From positions 1-64,000 of the forward strand of contig JBEKIJ010000001.1 in assembly GCA_050011815.1 (NCBI GenBank): 64,000 nt of DNA, in the 5' to 3' direction. Below, in pieces: positions 15,243 through 28,343 of this stretch. The position numbers were made by a program, and so were the translations under genes. The number at the start of each line of letters is the position of its first letter. The first letter of the stretch is position 1. Under the pieces are notes generated by a model, which did no database searches, had not been told where the DNA came from, and saw nothing but the letters and a program-made list of their open reading frames with translations. Origin of the DNA: Chersky-840 sp050011815 (GTDB taxonomy: Bacteria > Actinomycetota > Acidimicrobiia > Acidimicrobiales > UBA8190).

Positions 15243-15271
15243 TTGACGACACCGCGGTGCGTCCGTAGCCT
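15243..15271 (+). promoter_or_regulatory. Upstream rpoBC promoter (P1)
   Basis: TTGACG (15243-15248), a 17-nt spacer and TAGCCT (15266-15271). Near-consensus -35 and correct spacing, placed 28 nt past the rplL stop. It would allow rpoBC expression separate from the ribosomal-protein genes. Confidence 0.6.
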
Positions 15272-15292
15272 GTCGGAGGCAGGACGAAGGGG

Positions 15293-15321
15293 TTGCCATT
15301 TGCCGCGCGCGCGCGTATGCT
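15293..15321 (+). promoter_or_regulatory. Downstream rpoBC promoter (P2)
   Basis: TTGCCA (15293-15298), a 17-nt spacer and TATGCT (15316-15321). The spacer is alternating GC-rich sequence. It predicts a leader of about 225 nt before rpoB. Confidence 0.65.
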
Positions 15322-15551
15322 GTGCGGTTGCCGTGCCCCTTTCTTCGCGCCACCCTTGCCGTATCCGGCTGGCTGACGCGCGCCGCTGTGCCCGCGGCGC
15401 AGGCTTATTCGCCACCGTGTTCGTGCCCGTCCTTCCCGCCGCTGTGTAGAACCCGCTAGCCACCCGTCCCCGGCGACCCCGGGGACACTCCACCCGTCAC
15501 CGTCCCGCCGTCTCGTTCATTGCCCGCCACCCACCTGGGAGGAGTCGACCG
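15322..15551 (+). other. rpoB 5' leader region
   Basis: About 230 nt with no credible open frame. It has the C-rich stretches usual in this genome's leaders and ends in a strong Shine-Dalgarno run (GGGAGGAG, about 15537-15544) before the TTG start of rpoB. I see no clear intrinsic terminator between rplL and rpoB, so read-through from rplL is also possible. Confidence 0.5.
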
Positions 15552-18500
15552 TTGCCTTCACGGTCTAAAAGCCCGGAGCGTTTCTCGTTCGCCAACCTCG
15601 ATGAGGTCCTCCGTCTGCCGGACCTCATCGCCATCCAGCGGGACTCGTTCCGCTGGTTCTTGGACAAGGGTCTGGCCGAGGCGTTCGCCGACATCAGCCC
15701 GATCGAGGACTTCACCGGCCAGTTGAGCCTGGAGCTCGAGTACGACCCGTCCGACCCCGACCTGCGCCCGCCTCCCAAGTTCCAAGAGGAGGAGTGCAAG
15801 GAGAAGGACATGACCTATGCCGCCCCGGTCTTCGTCCGGGCGCGGTTCATGAACGCCCAGACCGGGGAGATCAAGGAGCAGACCGTCTTCATGGGGGACT
15901 TCCCGATGATGACGGACAAGGGCACCTTCATCATCAACGGCACCGAGCGGGTGGTGGTCAGCCAGCTGGTGCGGTCACCGGGAGTGATCTTCCAGCCTGG
16001 TCGCGACGCCAAGACCATCGTCACGGGCACCGTCCACCCCTACCGGGGTGAGTGGATCGAGTTCGACGTCGAGGCGAAGCCCTCCAAGGACGTCACCGCC
16101 GGTGCCCGCGTGGCCCGCAAGCGGCGGCTCTCGCTCTTCGTGCTGCTCCGAGCCCTCGGGTACGAGGACGAGGCCTTCCTGAACCGGTTCGTCCGGCACT
16201 TCGACTTCCTCGAAGGGCAGTGGGAGAAAGAGCGCGACCTCGCCCCCACCCGCGAGGACGCCCTCCTCGAGATCTACAAGAGGGCCCGCCCGGGCGAGCC
16301 CCTGTCGGCCGACGCGGCCCGTGCCTACTTCGAGAACGCCTTTTTCAACCCGAAGCGCTACGACCTGACCCGGGTCGGTCGCTACAAGCTCAACCGGAAG
16401 CTCGGTCCCGAGATCGAGCGGATCTCGAGCGTCCTCGACATCGATCTGGAGCGGCCGTCGCCCACCCAGGGCGTGCTGAGCCCGTCGGAGATCCTCGCCA
16501 CCGCCACCTACATGCTGCACCTGGCCGACGGCGAGTCCGGATACCGCATCGACGACCAGGACCACTTCGCCAACCGCCGCATCCGGTCGGTGGGCGAGCT
16601 CATCCAGAACCAGGTGCGGGTCGGGCTCTCCCGCATGGAGCGCGTCGTGCGGGAGCGCATGACGACCCAGGACGTGGAAGCCATCACGCCCCAGACCCTC
16701 ATCAACATCCGGCCCGTCGTGGCGGCCATCAAGGAGTTCTTCGGCACGAGCCAGCTGAGCCAGTTCATGGACCAGAACAACCCCTTGTCGGGTCTGGCCC
16801 ACAAGCGCCGGCTCTCCGCCCTCGGACCCGGTGGCCTGTCCCGGGAGCGGGCCGGCTTCGAGGTCCGTGACGTCCACAGCTCCCACTACGGGCGGATGTG
16901 CCCCATCGAGACCCCCGAAGGCCCCAACATCGGCCTCATCGGTGCTCTCGCCACCTACGCCCGGGTCAACGAGTACGGGTTCATCGAGACCCCGTACCGG
17001 CGGGTCGTCGACGGGCGGGTCAGCGACGAGATCGTCTACCTCGCCGCCGACGAGGAGGAGGAGCACGTCATCGCCCAGGCCAACGCCAAGCTCGACGAGC
17101 GCGGTCGCTTCGTCGACGAGCGCGTCCTCGTGCGCCGCGGGCCCCAAGGCGCGGGAGTGCGGGTCGGTGCCACCACGACCTCGTACGGCACCACCAGCGA
17201 GATCGACTACGTCCCGCCGGCCGAGGTCGACCTCATGGACGTCTCGCCCAAGCAGATCGTGTCGGTGTCCACCGCGCTGATCCCCTTCGTCGAGCACGAC
17301 GACGCCAACCGGGCCCTGATGGGCGCCAACATGCAGAAGCAGGCCGTGCCCCTCGTCGTGCCCGAGGCCCCCTACATCGGGACCGGCGTCGAGGCCCGGG
17401 CCGCCCAGGACGCCGGCGACGTGCTGCTCTCCGAGGGAGAGGGCACCGTGGCCGAGGTGTCGGGCGACCACGTGGTGGTGGAGTACCGGGCCGGTCAGCG
17501 CGACCGCCTGGGCCACGAGCTCGGCCGCAGGCGCTACACCCTGGCCAAGTTCCGGCGCTCGAACCAGAACACCTCGATCAACCAGAAGGTGATCGTCGAC
17601 GAGGGCCAGCGGGTCGTGGCCAACGACGTGCTCGCCGACGGGTCGGCGACGCACAACGGCGAGCTGGCGCTGGGCAAGAACCTCCTGGTCGCCTTCATGC
17701 CGTGGGAGGGCTACAACTTCGAGGACGCCATCATCCTCTCCGAGCGCCTGGTGCGCGACGACGTGCTCACCTCGATCCACATCGAGGAGCACGAGGTCGA
17801 CGCCCGGGACACCAAGCTCGGGGCCGAGGAGATCACCCGGGACATCCCCAACCTCTCCGAGGAGATCCTGGCCGACCTCGACGAGCGGGGCATCATCCGC
17901 ATCGGGGCCGAGGTCGGCCCCGGCGACGTGCTCGTGGGCAAGGTCACGCCCAAGGGTGAGACCGAGCAGACACCCGAGGAACGCCTCTTGCGGGCCATCT
18001 TCGGCGAGAAGGCCCGTGAGGTGCGCGACACCTCGCTCAAGGTGCCCCACGGTGAGTCGGGCAAGGTCATCGACGTCCGCGTCTTCTCCCGTGAGGACTC
18101 CCACGAGCTCCCCCCCGGGGTCAACCAGCTCGTGCGGGTCTATGTCGCCCAGAAGCGCAAGATCTCCGAAGGCGACAAGCTGGCGGGACGACACGGCAAC
18201 AAGGGCGTCATCTCCAAGATCCTGCCCGTGGAGGACATGCCGTTCCTTTCCGACGGCACCCACGTCGACATCATCCTGAACCCCCTGGGCGTGCCCAGCC
18301 GGATGAACGTGGGCCAGGTCCTCGAATCGCACCTGGGCTACGCGGCCCGCTGGGGCTGGGACGGATCCGAGGCGAACCAGACCCAGGCCGGCGCCAACGA
18401 GGAGAAGACCCGGCCCCGCACCGACCCCGCCGTGTGGATCTCGACGCCCGCCTTTGACGGTGCGCACTGGGACGAAGAGGACGACGCCGGCCGGCACCCG

Positions 18501-19112
18501 ACGATCAAGCGGCTCTTCGAGCTCTTGCACACCGACTCGGCCGACGGCACCCGGCTCATCGGGCCCGACGGCAAGGCGACGTTGTACAACGGCCGGACCG
18601 GCGAGCGCTACGACAACCCCATCTCGGTGGGATACGTCTACATCTTGAAGCTCGCCCACCTGGTGGACGACAAGATCCACGCCCGGTCGACGGGTCCCTA
18701 CTCGATGATCACCCAGCAGCCCCTGGGCGGAAAGGCCCAGTTCGGTGGGCAGCGGTTCGGTGAGATGGAGGTGTGGGCCCTCGAAGCGTACGGGGCCGCC
18801 TACGCCTTGCAGGAGCTGCTCACCATCAAGTCCGACGACGTCCTCGGTCGGGTCAAGGTCTACGAGGCCATCGTGAAGGGCGAGAACATTCCCGAGCCGG
18901 GCATCCCCGAGAGCTTCAAGGTGCTCATCAAGGAGATGCAGTCGCTGTGCCTCAACGTCGAGGTGCTGTCGACCACCGGTGAGGAGATCGAGATGCGTGA
19001 GCTCGACGAGGACGTCTTCCGGACGGCCGAAGAGCTCGGCATCGACATCAGCCGGCCCGAGCGTGGGTCGGACGAGGAAGACGAGCGTCGTGCCGCCGAG
19101 AGGAGCTTCTAG
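15552..19112 (+). CDS. rpoB: DNA-directed RNA polymerase beta subunit
   Basis: 1186 residues. It carries the fork-loop and rifampicin pocket (GTSQLSQFMDQNNPLSGL, then HKRRLSALGPGGL), with the usual Asp, His and Ser resistance positions all wild type. The active-site and flap regions are also present (MPWEGYNFEDAIILSERL; KLAGRHGNKGVISKI; GGKAQFGGQRFGEMEVWALEAYGA). It starts at TTG 15552, supported by GGGAGGAG upstream and by the family N-terminus. It ends 2 nt before rpoC. The tail after the last conserved block is short and acidic. Confidence 0.97.
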   Translation: MPSRSKSPERFSFANLDEVLRLPDLIAIQRDSFRWFLDKGLAEAFADISPIEDFTGQLSLELEYDPSDPDLRPPPKFQEEECKEKDMTYAAPVFVRARFMNAQTGEIKEQTVFMGDFPMMTDKGTFIINGTERVVVSQLVRSPGVIFQPGRDAKTIVTGTVHPYRGEWIEFDVEAKPSKDVTAGARVARKRRLSLFVLLRALGYEDEAFLNRFVRHFDFLEGQWEKERDLAPTREDALLEIYKRARPGEPLSADAARAYFENAFFNPKRYDLTRVGRYKLNRKLGPEIERISSVLDIDLERPSPTQGVLSPSEILATATYMLHLADGESGYRIDDQDHFANRRIRSVGELIQNQVRVGLSRMERVVRERMTTQDVEAITPQTLINIRPVVAAIKEFFGTSQLSQFMDQNNPLSGLAHKRRLSALGPGGLSRERAGFEVRDVHSSHYGRMCPIETPEGPNIGLIGALATYARVNEYGFIETPYRRVVDGRVSDEIVYLAADEEEEHVIAQANAKLDERGRFVDERVLVRRGPQGAGVRVGATTTSYGTTSEIDYVPPAEVDLMDVSPKQIVSVSTALIPFVEHDDANRALMGANMQKQAVPLVVPEAPYIGTGVEARAAQDAGDVLLSEGEGTVAEVSGDHVVVEYRAGQRDRLGHELGRRRYTLAKFRRSNQNTSINQKVIVDEGQRVVANDVLADGSATHNGELALGKNLLVAFMPWEGYNFEDAIILSERLVRDDVLTSIHIEEHEVDARDTKLGAEEITRDIPNLSEEILADLDERGIIRIGAEVGPGDVLVGKVTPKGETEQTPEERLLRAIFGEKAREVRDTSLKVPHGESGKVIDVRVFSREDSHELPPGVNQLVRVYVAQKRKISEGDKLAGRHGNKGVISKILPVEDMPFLSDGTHVDIILNPLGVPSRMNVGQVLESHLGYAARWGWDGSEANQTQAGANEEKTRPRTDPAVWISTPAFDGAHWDEEDDAGRHPTIKRLFELLHTDSADGTRLIGPDGKATLYNGRTGERYDNPISVGYVYILKLAHLVDDKIHARSTGPYSMITQQPLGGKAQFGGQRFGEMEVWALEAYGAAYALQELLTIKSDDVLGRVKVYEAIVKGENIPEPGIPESFKVLIKEMQSLCLNVEVLSTTGEEIEMRELDEDVFRTAEELGIDISRPERGSDEEDERRAAERSF

Positions 19113-19114
19113 CC

Positions 19115-23209
<4,095 letters not shown>

Positions 23210-23239
23210 CGTCACCGCGCACCACCATCCCCGGCCCTA

Positions 23240-23269
23240 TTGCCGGGCAGACGCCCTAAGCTCTACCAT
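23240..23269 (+). promoter_or_regulatory. Promoter of the str operon (rpsL)
   Basis: TTGCCG (23240-23245), an 18-nt spacer and TACCAT (23264-23269). The -35 overlaps the right arm of a small hairpin, CCCGGC-cctatt-GCCGGG. The leader to the rpsL GTG is about 80 nt. Confidence 0.55.
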
Positions 23270-23354
23270 TGCCTGCTCGCGTGGCGTGGTGTCCCCGGAC
23301 CCCGCGCCCGGCAGTTCCCGCGAGCAAGTCCCGAAAATCATCCCGAGGTCACGC

Positions 23355-23726
23355 GTGCCCACGATCGAACAGCTCGTCCGAAAAGGACGGGCGTCCAAGC
23401 AGTCCAAGACCAAGACGCCGGCGCTCAAAGGCGCGCCCCAGCGTCGGGGTGTGTGCACGCGCGTCTTCACCACCACTCCCAAGAAGCCCAACTCGGCCCT
23501 CCGCAAGGTGGCCCGGGTGCGCCTCACCAGTGGGATCGAGGTGAGCGCCTACATCCCCGGGGTCGGCCACAACCTGCAGGAGCACTCCATCGTGCTCGTG
23601 CGCGGCGGCCGGGTGAAGGACCTGCCCGGGGTCCGGTACAAGGTGATCCGCGGCGCCCTCGACGCGGCCGGAGTGCGAGAGCGCAACCAGGCTCGTTCGC
23701 GCTACGGCGCCAAGAAGGAGTCCTGA
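23355..23726 (+). CDS. rpsL: 30S ribosomal protein S12
   Basis: 123 residues, standard. It starts MPTIEQLVRKGR (GTG codon) and holds the decoding-centre loops TTTPKKPNSALRK and GGRVKDLPGVRYK. Both lysines altered in streptomycin resistance (classically Lys43 and Lys88) are present. The frame is open upstream, but conservation begins at this GTG. It is 1 nt from rpsG. Confidence 0.97.
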   Translation: MPTIEQLVRKGRASKQSKTKTPALKGAPQRRGVCTRVFTTTPKKPNSALRKVARVRLTSGIEVSAYIPGVGHNLQEHSIVLVRGGRVKDLPGVRYKVIRGALDAAGVRERNQARSRYGAKKES

Positions 23727-23727
23727 G

Positions 23728-24198
23728 ATGCCCCGCAAAGGCCCCGCCACCCGGCGCGAGCTCGTGCCCGACCCGGTGTTCCGCTCGGTGCTCGTCACCC
23801 AGGTCGTCAACAAGGTCCTGTCGCGGGGCAAGCGGACCCTGGCCGAGCGGCTGGTCTACGACGCCCTCGAAGTCGTACGCGAGAAGACCGGGGGCGACCC
23901 GGTGACGATCCTCAAGCGGGCCGTGGAGAACACGAGGCCCGAGCTCGAGGTGAAAAGCCGCCGGGTCGGTGGTGCCACCTACCAGGTGCCCGTCGAGGTC
24001 AGGCCCCGGCGGGCCACCACCCTGGCCATCCGGTGGCTGGTGGGCTTCTCCCGGCAACGCCGCGAGAAGACGATGGCAGAACGCCTGGCGAACGAGGTCC
24101 TCGACGCCGCCAACGCCACCGGAGCGGCGGTCAAGCGCCGAGAGGACATGCACAAGATGGCCGAATCCAACAAGGCCTTCGCCCACTACCGCTGGTAG
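23728..24198 (+). CDS. rpsG: 30S ribosomal protein S7
   Basis: 156 residues, standard length. It starts MPRKGPATRRELVPDPVF and contains the conserved LVTQVVNKVLSRGKRTLAER and the C-terminal KREDMHKMAESNKAFAHYRW. S7 nucleates the head of the small subunit and commonly represses the str operon. It is followed 72 nt later by fusA. Confidence 0.97.
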   Translation: MPRKGPATRRELVPDPVFRSVLVTQVVNKVLSRGKRTLAERLVYDALEVVREKTGGDPVTILKRAVENTRPELEVKSRRVGGATYQVPVEVRPRRATTLAIRWLVGFSRQRREKTMAERLANEVLDAANATGAAVKRREDMHKMAESNKAFAHYRW

Positions 24199-24270
24199 CG
24201 GGGAAGGCGCCCGGAGGGCGCATGCCGCGCCGGCCGGGCCCGTCCACGAACGACCCGAAAGCTCAGCATC

Positions 24271-26367
24271 ATGGCCGACGCACGCCCCATCAGAGAGTTC
24301 CCCCTCGCCCGGACCCGCAACATCGGGATCATGGCCCACATCGACGCGGGCAAGACCACGACGACCGAGCGCATCCTCTACTACACCGGCAAGAACTACA
24401 AGATCGGTGAGGTCCACGAAGGCGCCGCCACCATGGACTGGATGGTCCAGGAGCAGGAGCGGGGCATCACCATCACCTCGGCGGCGACGACCTGTAAATG
24501 GCGTGACTGCTGGATCAACATCATCGACACCCCCGGCCACGTCGACTTCACCGTCGAGGTGGAGCGGTCCCTGCGCGTGCTGGACGGGGCCGTGGCGGTG
24601 TTCGACGCCGTGGCCGGTGTCGAGCCCCAGACCGAGACCGTCTGGCGCCAGGCCAACAAGTACTCGGTGCCGCGCATCTGCTTCATCAACAAGATGGACC
24701 GCATCGGAGCCGACTTCAACCGCGCCGTGGAGATGATCAGGGACCGCCTCGACGCCGTGCCGGCGGTGATCCAGCTCCCCATCGGCGTCGAAGGCGGCTA
24801 CCAGGGCGTCGTCGACCTCCTCGCCATGGAGGCCTTGGTGTGGAACGACGACATGGGTGAGAAGTGGCGCACCGAGGAGATCCCCGCCGAGCTCGCCGCT
24901 GAGGCCGAGGCGGCCCGCCACCAGCTCGTCGACGTCCTCTCGAACACTGACGACACCATCATGGAGAAGTACGTCGGAGACCAGGAGATCACCACCGACG
25001 ACCTCCGCCGGGGGCTGCGCCGGGCCACCATCGCCAGCGAGGTCGTGCCCGTGCTGTGCGGCTCGGCCTTCAAGAACAAGGCGGTCCAGCCGCTGCTCGA
25101 CGCCGTCGTGGACTACCTGCCGAGCCCCCTCGACGTCCCCCCCGCCATCGGGACGACCACCAAGGGTGAGCCCATCGAGCGCAAGGCGGACGACTCCGAG
25201 CCCTTCGCGGCCCTCGCCTTCAAGATCATGACCGACCCCTATGTGGGCAAGCTCACCTACCTGCGCGTCTACTCGGGCACCCTGGCCAAGGGGTCGACCA
25301 TCGTCAACTCCACCAAGGGGGGCCGCAAGGAGCGGGTGGGCCGGATCCTGCAGATGCACGCCAACCACCGCGAGGACAAAGACGCCATCTTCACCGGCGA
25401 CATCGTGGCCGCGGTGGGCCTCAAGGACACCACCACCGGTGACACCCTGACCGACCCCGGGCACCAGATCCTCCTCGAGACCCTCGAGTTCCCCGAGCCC
25501 GTGATCCACGTGGCCGTCGAGCCCAAGACCAAGGCCGACCAGGACAAGCTGGGCAAGGCCCTCTTCGCGCTGAGCGAGGAGGACCCGACCTTCCGCGTCC
25601 GCACCGACGACGAGACCAACCAGACGGTGATCTCGGGCATGGGCGAGCTCCACCTCGAGGTCCTGGTGGACCGGATGCTGCGGGAGTTCTCGGTCGACGC
25701 CAACGTGGGCAAGCCCCAGGTGGCCTATCGCGAGACCATCCGCAAGCTGGTGGAGAAGGTGGAGGGCCGCTACGTCCGCCAGACCGGCGGCCGGGGCCAG
25801 TACGGACACGTCGTCATCAGCCTCGAGCCCACCGGGCCCGGGGGCGGCTACGAGTTCGTGGACAAGATCACCGGCGGGGTGATCCCCAAGGAGTACATCC
25901 CCGCCGTCGACGCCGGCATCCAGGAGGCCCTCACCAACGGCGTGCTGGCCGGGTACCCCATGGTGGACGTCCGGGTCCTGCTCACCTACGGCTCCTACCA
26001 CGACGTCGACTCCTCGGAGATGGCCTTCAAGATCGCCGGGTCCATGGCAGTGAAAGAGGCCGCCCGCCGGGCCAGCCCCGTCCTGCTCGAGCCGGTCATG
26101 GCCGTCGAGGTGGTGACGCCCGAGGATTACATGGGGGAAGTCATCGGGGACCTGTCCTCCCGCCGGGGCAAGGTCGAGGGCATGGAGCAGCGGGGCACCA
26201 GCCACGTCGTGCGGGCTCTGGTGCCGCTGGGCGACATGTTCGGCTACGCTACCGACCTGCGTTCGCGGACCCAGGGCCGGGCCACGTACACCATGCAATT
26301 CAGCGCATATCACGAGGTCCCCGACTCGATCGCCCGTGAGATCGTGGCTCGGGCCCGCGGCGAGTAG
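24271..26367 (+). CDS. fusA: Elongation factor G
   Basis: 698 residues, the canonical translocation GTPase. G1 is AHIDAGKTTTTERIL, G3 is DTPGHVDF and G4 is NKMDR. Domains II-V follow, with the domain IV segment GRGQYGHVVISLEPT and the C-terminal PLGDMFGYATDLRSRTQGRA. It also releases ribosomes with RRF. A 132-nt gap before tuf has short direct repeats but no clear terminator. Confidence 0.97.
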   Translation: MADARPIREFPLARTRNIGIMAHIDAGKTTTTERILYYTGKNYKIGEVHEGAATMDWMVQEQERGITITSAATTCKWRDCWINIIDTPGHVDFTVEVERSLRVLDGAVAVFDAVAGVEPQTETVWRQANKYSVPRICFINKMDRIGADFNRAVEMIRDRLDAVPAVIQLPIGVEGGYQGVVDLLAMEALVWNDDMGEKWRTEEIPAELAAEAEAARHQLVDVLSNTDDTIMEKYVGDQEITTDDLRRGLRRATIASEVVPVLCGSAFKNKAVQPLLDAVVDYLPSPLDVPPAIGTTTKGEPIERKADDSEPFAALAFKIMTDPYVGKLTYLRVYSGTLAKGSTIVNSTKGGRKERVGRILQMHANHREDKDAIFTGDIVAAVGLKDTTTGDTLTDPGHQILLETLEFPEPVIHVAVEPKTKADQDKLGKALFALSEEDPTFRVRTDDETNQTVISGMGELHLEVLVDRMLREFSVDANVGKPQVAYRETIRKLVEKVEGRYVRQTGGRGQYGHVVISLEPTGPGGGYEFVDKITGGVIPKEYIPAVDAGIQEALTNGVLAGYPMVDVRVLLTYGSYHDVDSSEMAFKIAGSMAVKEAARRASPVLLEPVMAVEVVTPEDYMGEVIGDLSSRRGKVEGMEQRGTSHVVRALVPLGDMFGYATDLRSRTQGRATYTMQFSAYHEVPDSIAREIVARARGE

Positions 26368-26499
26368 AGGCGCTCGCACCAAGCACGGCCAGGCAGTACC
26401 GCCAGGCAGTTCGCCACGCAGCACGGACCAGAAAGACACAACAAGACGAGGCGGCGCCCGAGGGGGAGCCGCCGGGAACAGGGAGTCGGAGCAACAGTC

Positions 26500-27687
26500 A
26501 TGGCCAAGAAGAAGTTCGAGCGCAACAAGCCTCACGTCAACGTCGGGACGATGGGTCACATCGACCACGGCAAGACCACGCTCACGGCGGCCATCACCAA
26601 GGTGCTGTCGGAGAAGAACCCCAACGTCTCGTTCACCCCGTTCGACCAGATCGACAAGGCCCCCGAGGAGAAGCAGCGCGGCATCACCATCTCGATCGCC
26701 CACGTCGAGTACGAGACCGACAAGCGCCACTACGCGCACGTCGACATGCCCGGCCACGCCGACTACATCAAGAACATGATCACCGGCGCCGCCCAGGTGG
26801 ACGGCGCCATCCTGGTGGTGTCGGCCGCCGACGGCCCCATGCCCCAGACCCGTGAGCACGTGCTGCTGGCCCGCCAGGTGGGCGTGCCCTCCATCGTGGT
26901 GGCCCTCAACAAGGCCGACATGGTCGACGACGAGGAGCTCCTCGACCTCGTCGAGCTCGAGGTCCGTGAGCTGCTGACCCAGTACAGCTTCCCCGGCGAC
27001 GACGTCCCCGTCATCCGCGTGAGCGCCCTCAAGGCCCTCGAGGGCGACCCCGAGTGGACGCCCAAGATCATCGAGCTCATGGACGCCGTGGACAGTTTCA
27101 TCCCCGAGCCCGAGCGGCCCATCGACAAGCCCTTCCTCATGCCCATCGAGGACGTCATGTCCATCACCGGCCGGGGCACGGTCGTGACCGGCAAGGTGGA
27201 GCAGGGCCAGGTCAAGGTGGGCGAGGAGATCGAGATCGTCGGCCTGCGCAACACCCAGAAGACCGTCGTCACGGGCGTGGAGATGTTCCGCAAGCTCCTC
27301 GACGAGGGTCGCGCCGGCGACAACATCGGCGCCCTCCTGCGTGGCACCAAGAAGGAGGACGTGGAGCGGGGTCAGGTGCTGGCCAAGCCCGGCTCGATCA
27401 CCCCCCACACCAACTTCGAGGCCAATGTCTACGTGCTGACCAAGGAGGAGGGGGGCCGTCACAAGCCCTTCTTCAACAACTACCGGCCCCAGTTCTACTT
27501 CCGGACGACCGACGTCACCGGTTCCATCACCCTGCCCGAGGGCACCGAGATGGTCATGCCCGGCGACAACACCGAGATGACGGTCGAGCTCCAGAAGCCC
27601 ATCGCCATGGACGAGGGCCTGCTGTTCGCCATCCGAGAGGGTGGCCGCACGGTGGGCTCCGGCCGAGTCACAAAGATCCTCAAGTAA
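26500..27687 (+). CDS. tuf: Elongation factor Tu
   Basis: 395 residues. G1 is GHIDHGKTTLTAAI, G3 is DMPGHADYIKNM and G4 is NKADMVDD. Domain II has TGRGTVVTGKVEQG and domain III ends SGRVTKIL. The usual Cys before PGH in G3 (DCPGH in many species) is Met here. The Shine-Dalgarno-like AGGGAGTCGGAG precedes the ATG. It delivers aminoacyl-tRNA. This is the only tuf in the window. Confidence 0.97.
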   Translation: MAKKKFERNKPHVNVGTMGHIDHGKTTLTAAITKVLSEKNPNVSFTPFDQIDKAPEEKQRGITISIAHVEYETDKRHYAHVDMPGHADYIKNMITGAAQVDGAILVVSAADGPMPQTREHVLLARQVGVPSIVVALNKADMVDDEELLDLVELEVRELLTQYSFPGDDVPVIRVSALKALEGDPEWTPKIIELMDAVDSFIPEPERPIDKPFLMPIEDVMSITGRGTVVTGKVEQGQVKVGEEIEIVGLRNTQKTVVTGVEMFRKLLDEGRAGDNIGALLRGTKKEDVERGQVLAKPGSITPHTNFEANVYVLTKEEGGRHKPFFNNYRPQFYFRTTDVTGSITLPEGTEMVMPGDNTEMTVELQKPIAMDEGLLFAIREGGRTVGSGRVTKILK

Positions 27688-27723
27688 GGATCAGGGCGCG
27701 GCGAGAGGGAATCGAGAGCCACC

Positions 27724-28050
27724 ATGGCAGACGCATCGCGCCAGAAGATCCGGATCCGGTTGAAGGCCTATGACCACGAGATCCTCGATCAGTCGACCGA
27801 GAAGATCGTGCAGACCGTCCTGCGCACCCAGGCCAAGGTCCAGGGCCCGGTTCCGCTCCCCACCGAGCGCCACCGCTACACGGTGATCCGCTCACCGCAC
27901 AAGTACAAGGACAGTCGCGAGCACTTCGAGATGCAGGTGCACAAGCGCCTGGTCGACATCGTGGAGCACACCCCCAAGACGGTCGACTCCCTGCAGCGGT
28001 TGGACCTGCCCGCCGGCGTCGACATCGAAATCAAGATCCAGAACGTCTAG
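27724..28050 (+). CDS. rpsJ: 30S ribosomal protein S10
   Basis: 108 residues, with RQKIRIRLKAYDHEILDQS at the N-terminus and the conserved loop PLPTERHRYTVIRSPHKYKDSREHFE. S10 binds the head of 30S and also NusB or NusG as NusE. It is only 36 nt after tuf but 293 nt before rplC, so it seems tied to the str unit rather than to the rest of the S10 operon. Confidence 0.97.
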   Translation: MADASRQKIRIRLKAYDHEILDQSTEKIVQTVLRTQAKVQGPVPLPTERHRYTVIRSPHKYKDSREHFEMQVHKRLVDIVEHTPKTVDSLQRLDLPAGVDIEIKIQNV

Positions 28051-28083
28051 GCCTGCCCGCCCCGCCCCCGGGGCGAAATACGT

Positions 28084-28112
28084 GTGGCAGGCCCCCGAAT
28101 ACATGGTGTAAC
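28084..28112 (+). promoter_or_regulatory. Possible promoter of the rplC-onward S10 operon
   Basis: GTGGCA (28084-28089), a 17-nt spacer and TGTAAC (28107-28112), each matching 4 of 6 consensus positions. The position, just after rpsJ and before a structured leader, makes sense. Confidence 0.4.
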
Positions 28113-28209
28113 GTCGCAGGTCGGGCCGATTTCGGGCCCAGCAGGCCGTTTCGACGTCTCCGAGCGCCTTCCGGCAGTCCAGGTAGGGACCTCGGGGCAA
28201 AACCTGGCG

Positions 28210-28307
28210 AACGCTCCGCTCGGGTCTCCCGGGCGGAGCGTTGGCATGCGAACCGGGCGCCGGTGACGGCGCCCAAGACCGAACCAGGCGTGCCGCCACG
28301 TGGCGGC
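28210..28307 (+). promoter_or_regulatory. Structured leader upstream of rplC
   Basis: Three successive hairpins. 28210-28242: a 15-bp stem including one T-G pair, closed by a TCT loop (arms AACGCTCCGC and GCGGAGCGTT with inner CGGG/CCCG). 28255-28274: GGGCGCC-ggtgac-GGCGCCC. 28292-28307: the perfect palindrome GCCGCCACGTGGCGGC. None is followed by a T-tract. A ribosomal-protein-binding leader, such as an L4-type attenuator, is a reasonable inference, but no known consensus was matched. Confidence 0.55.
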
Positions 28308-28343
28308 CGCTCCAGCACGAGGACGGAAGGGACCCAATCCACC

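Noticed and set aside
15975..18680. A 901-codon minus-strand open frame opposite rpoB
   Set aside because: Shadow of rpoB with the same residue bias and no domain.
26368..26499. A terminator between fusA and tuf
   Set aside because: Only a 6-bp GGCGGC/GCCGCC pairing with a long loop and short direct repeats were found; not convincing.
23524..27462. A 1312-codon open frame on the minus strand opposite rpsG, fusA and tuf
   Set aside because: Its frame mirrors the wobble positions of highly conserved plus-strand genes. The composition is low-complexity His/Gly/Val/Asp/Leu with no family motifs. It is a high-GC shadow.
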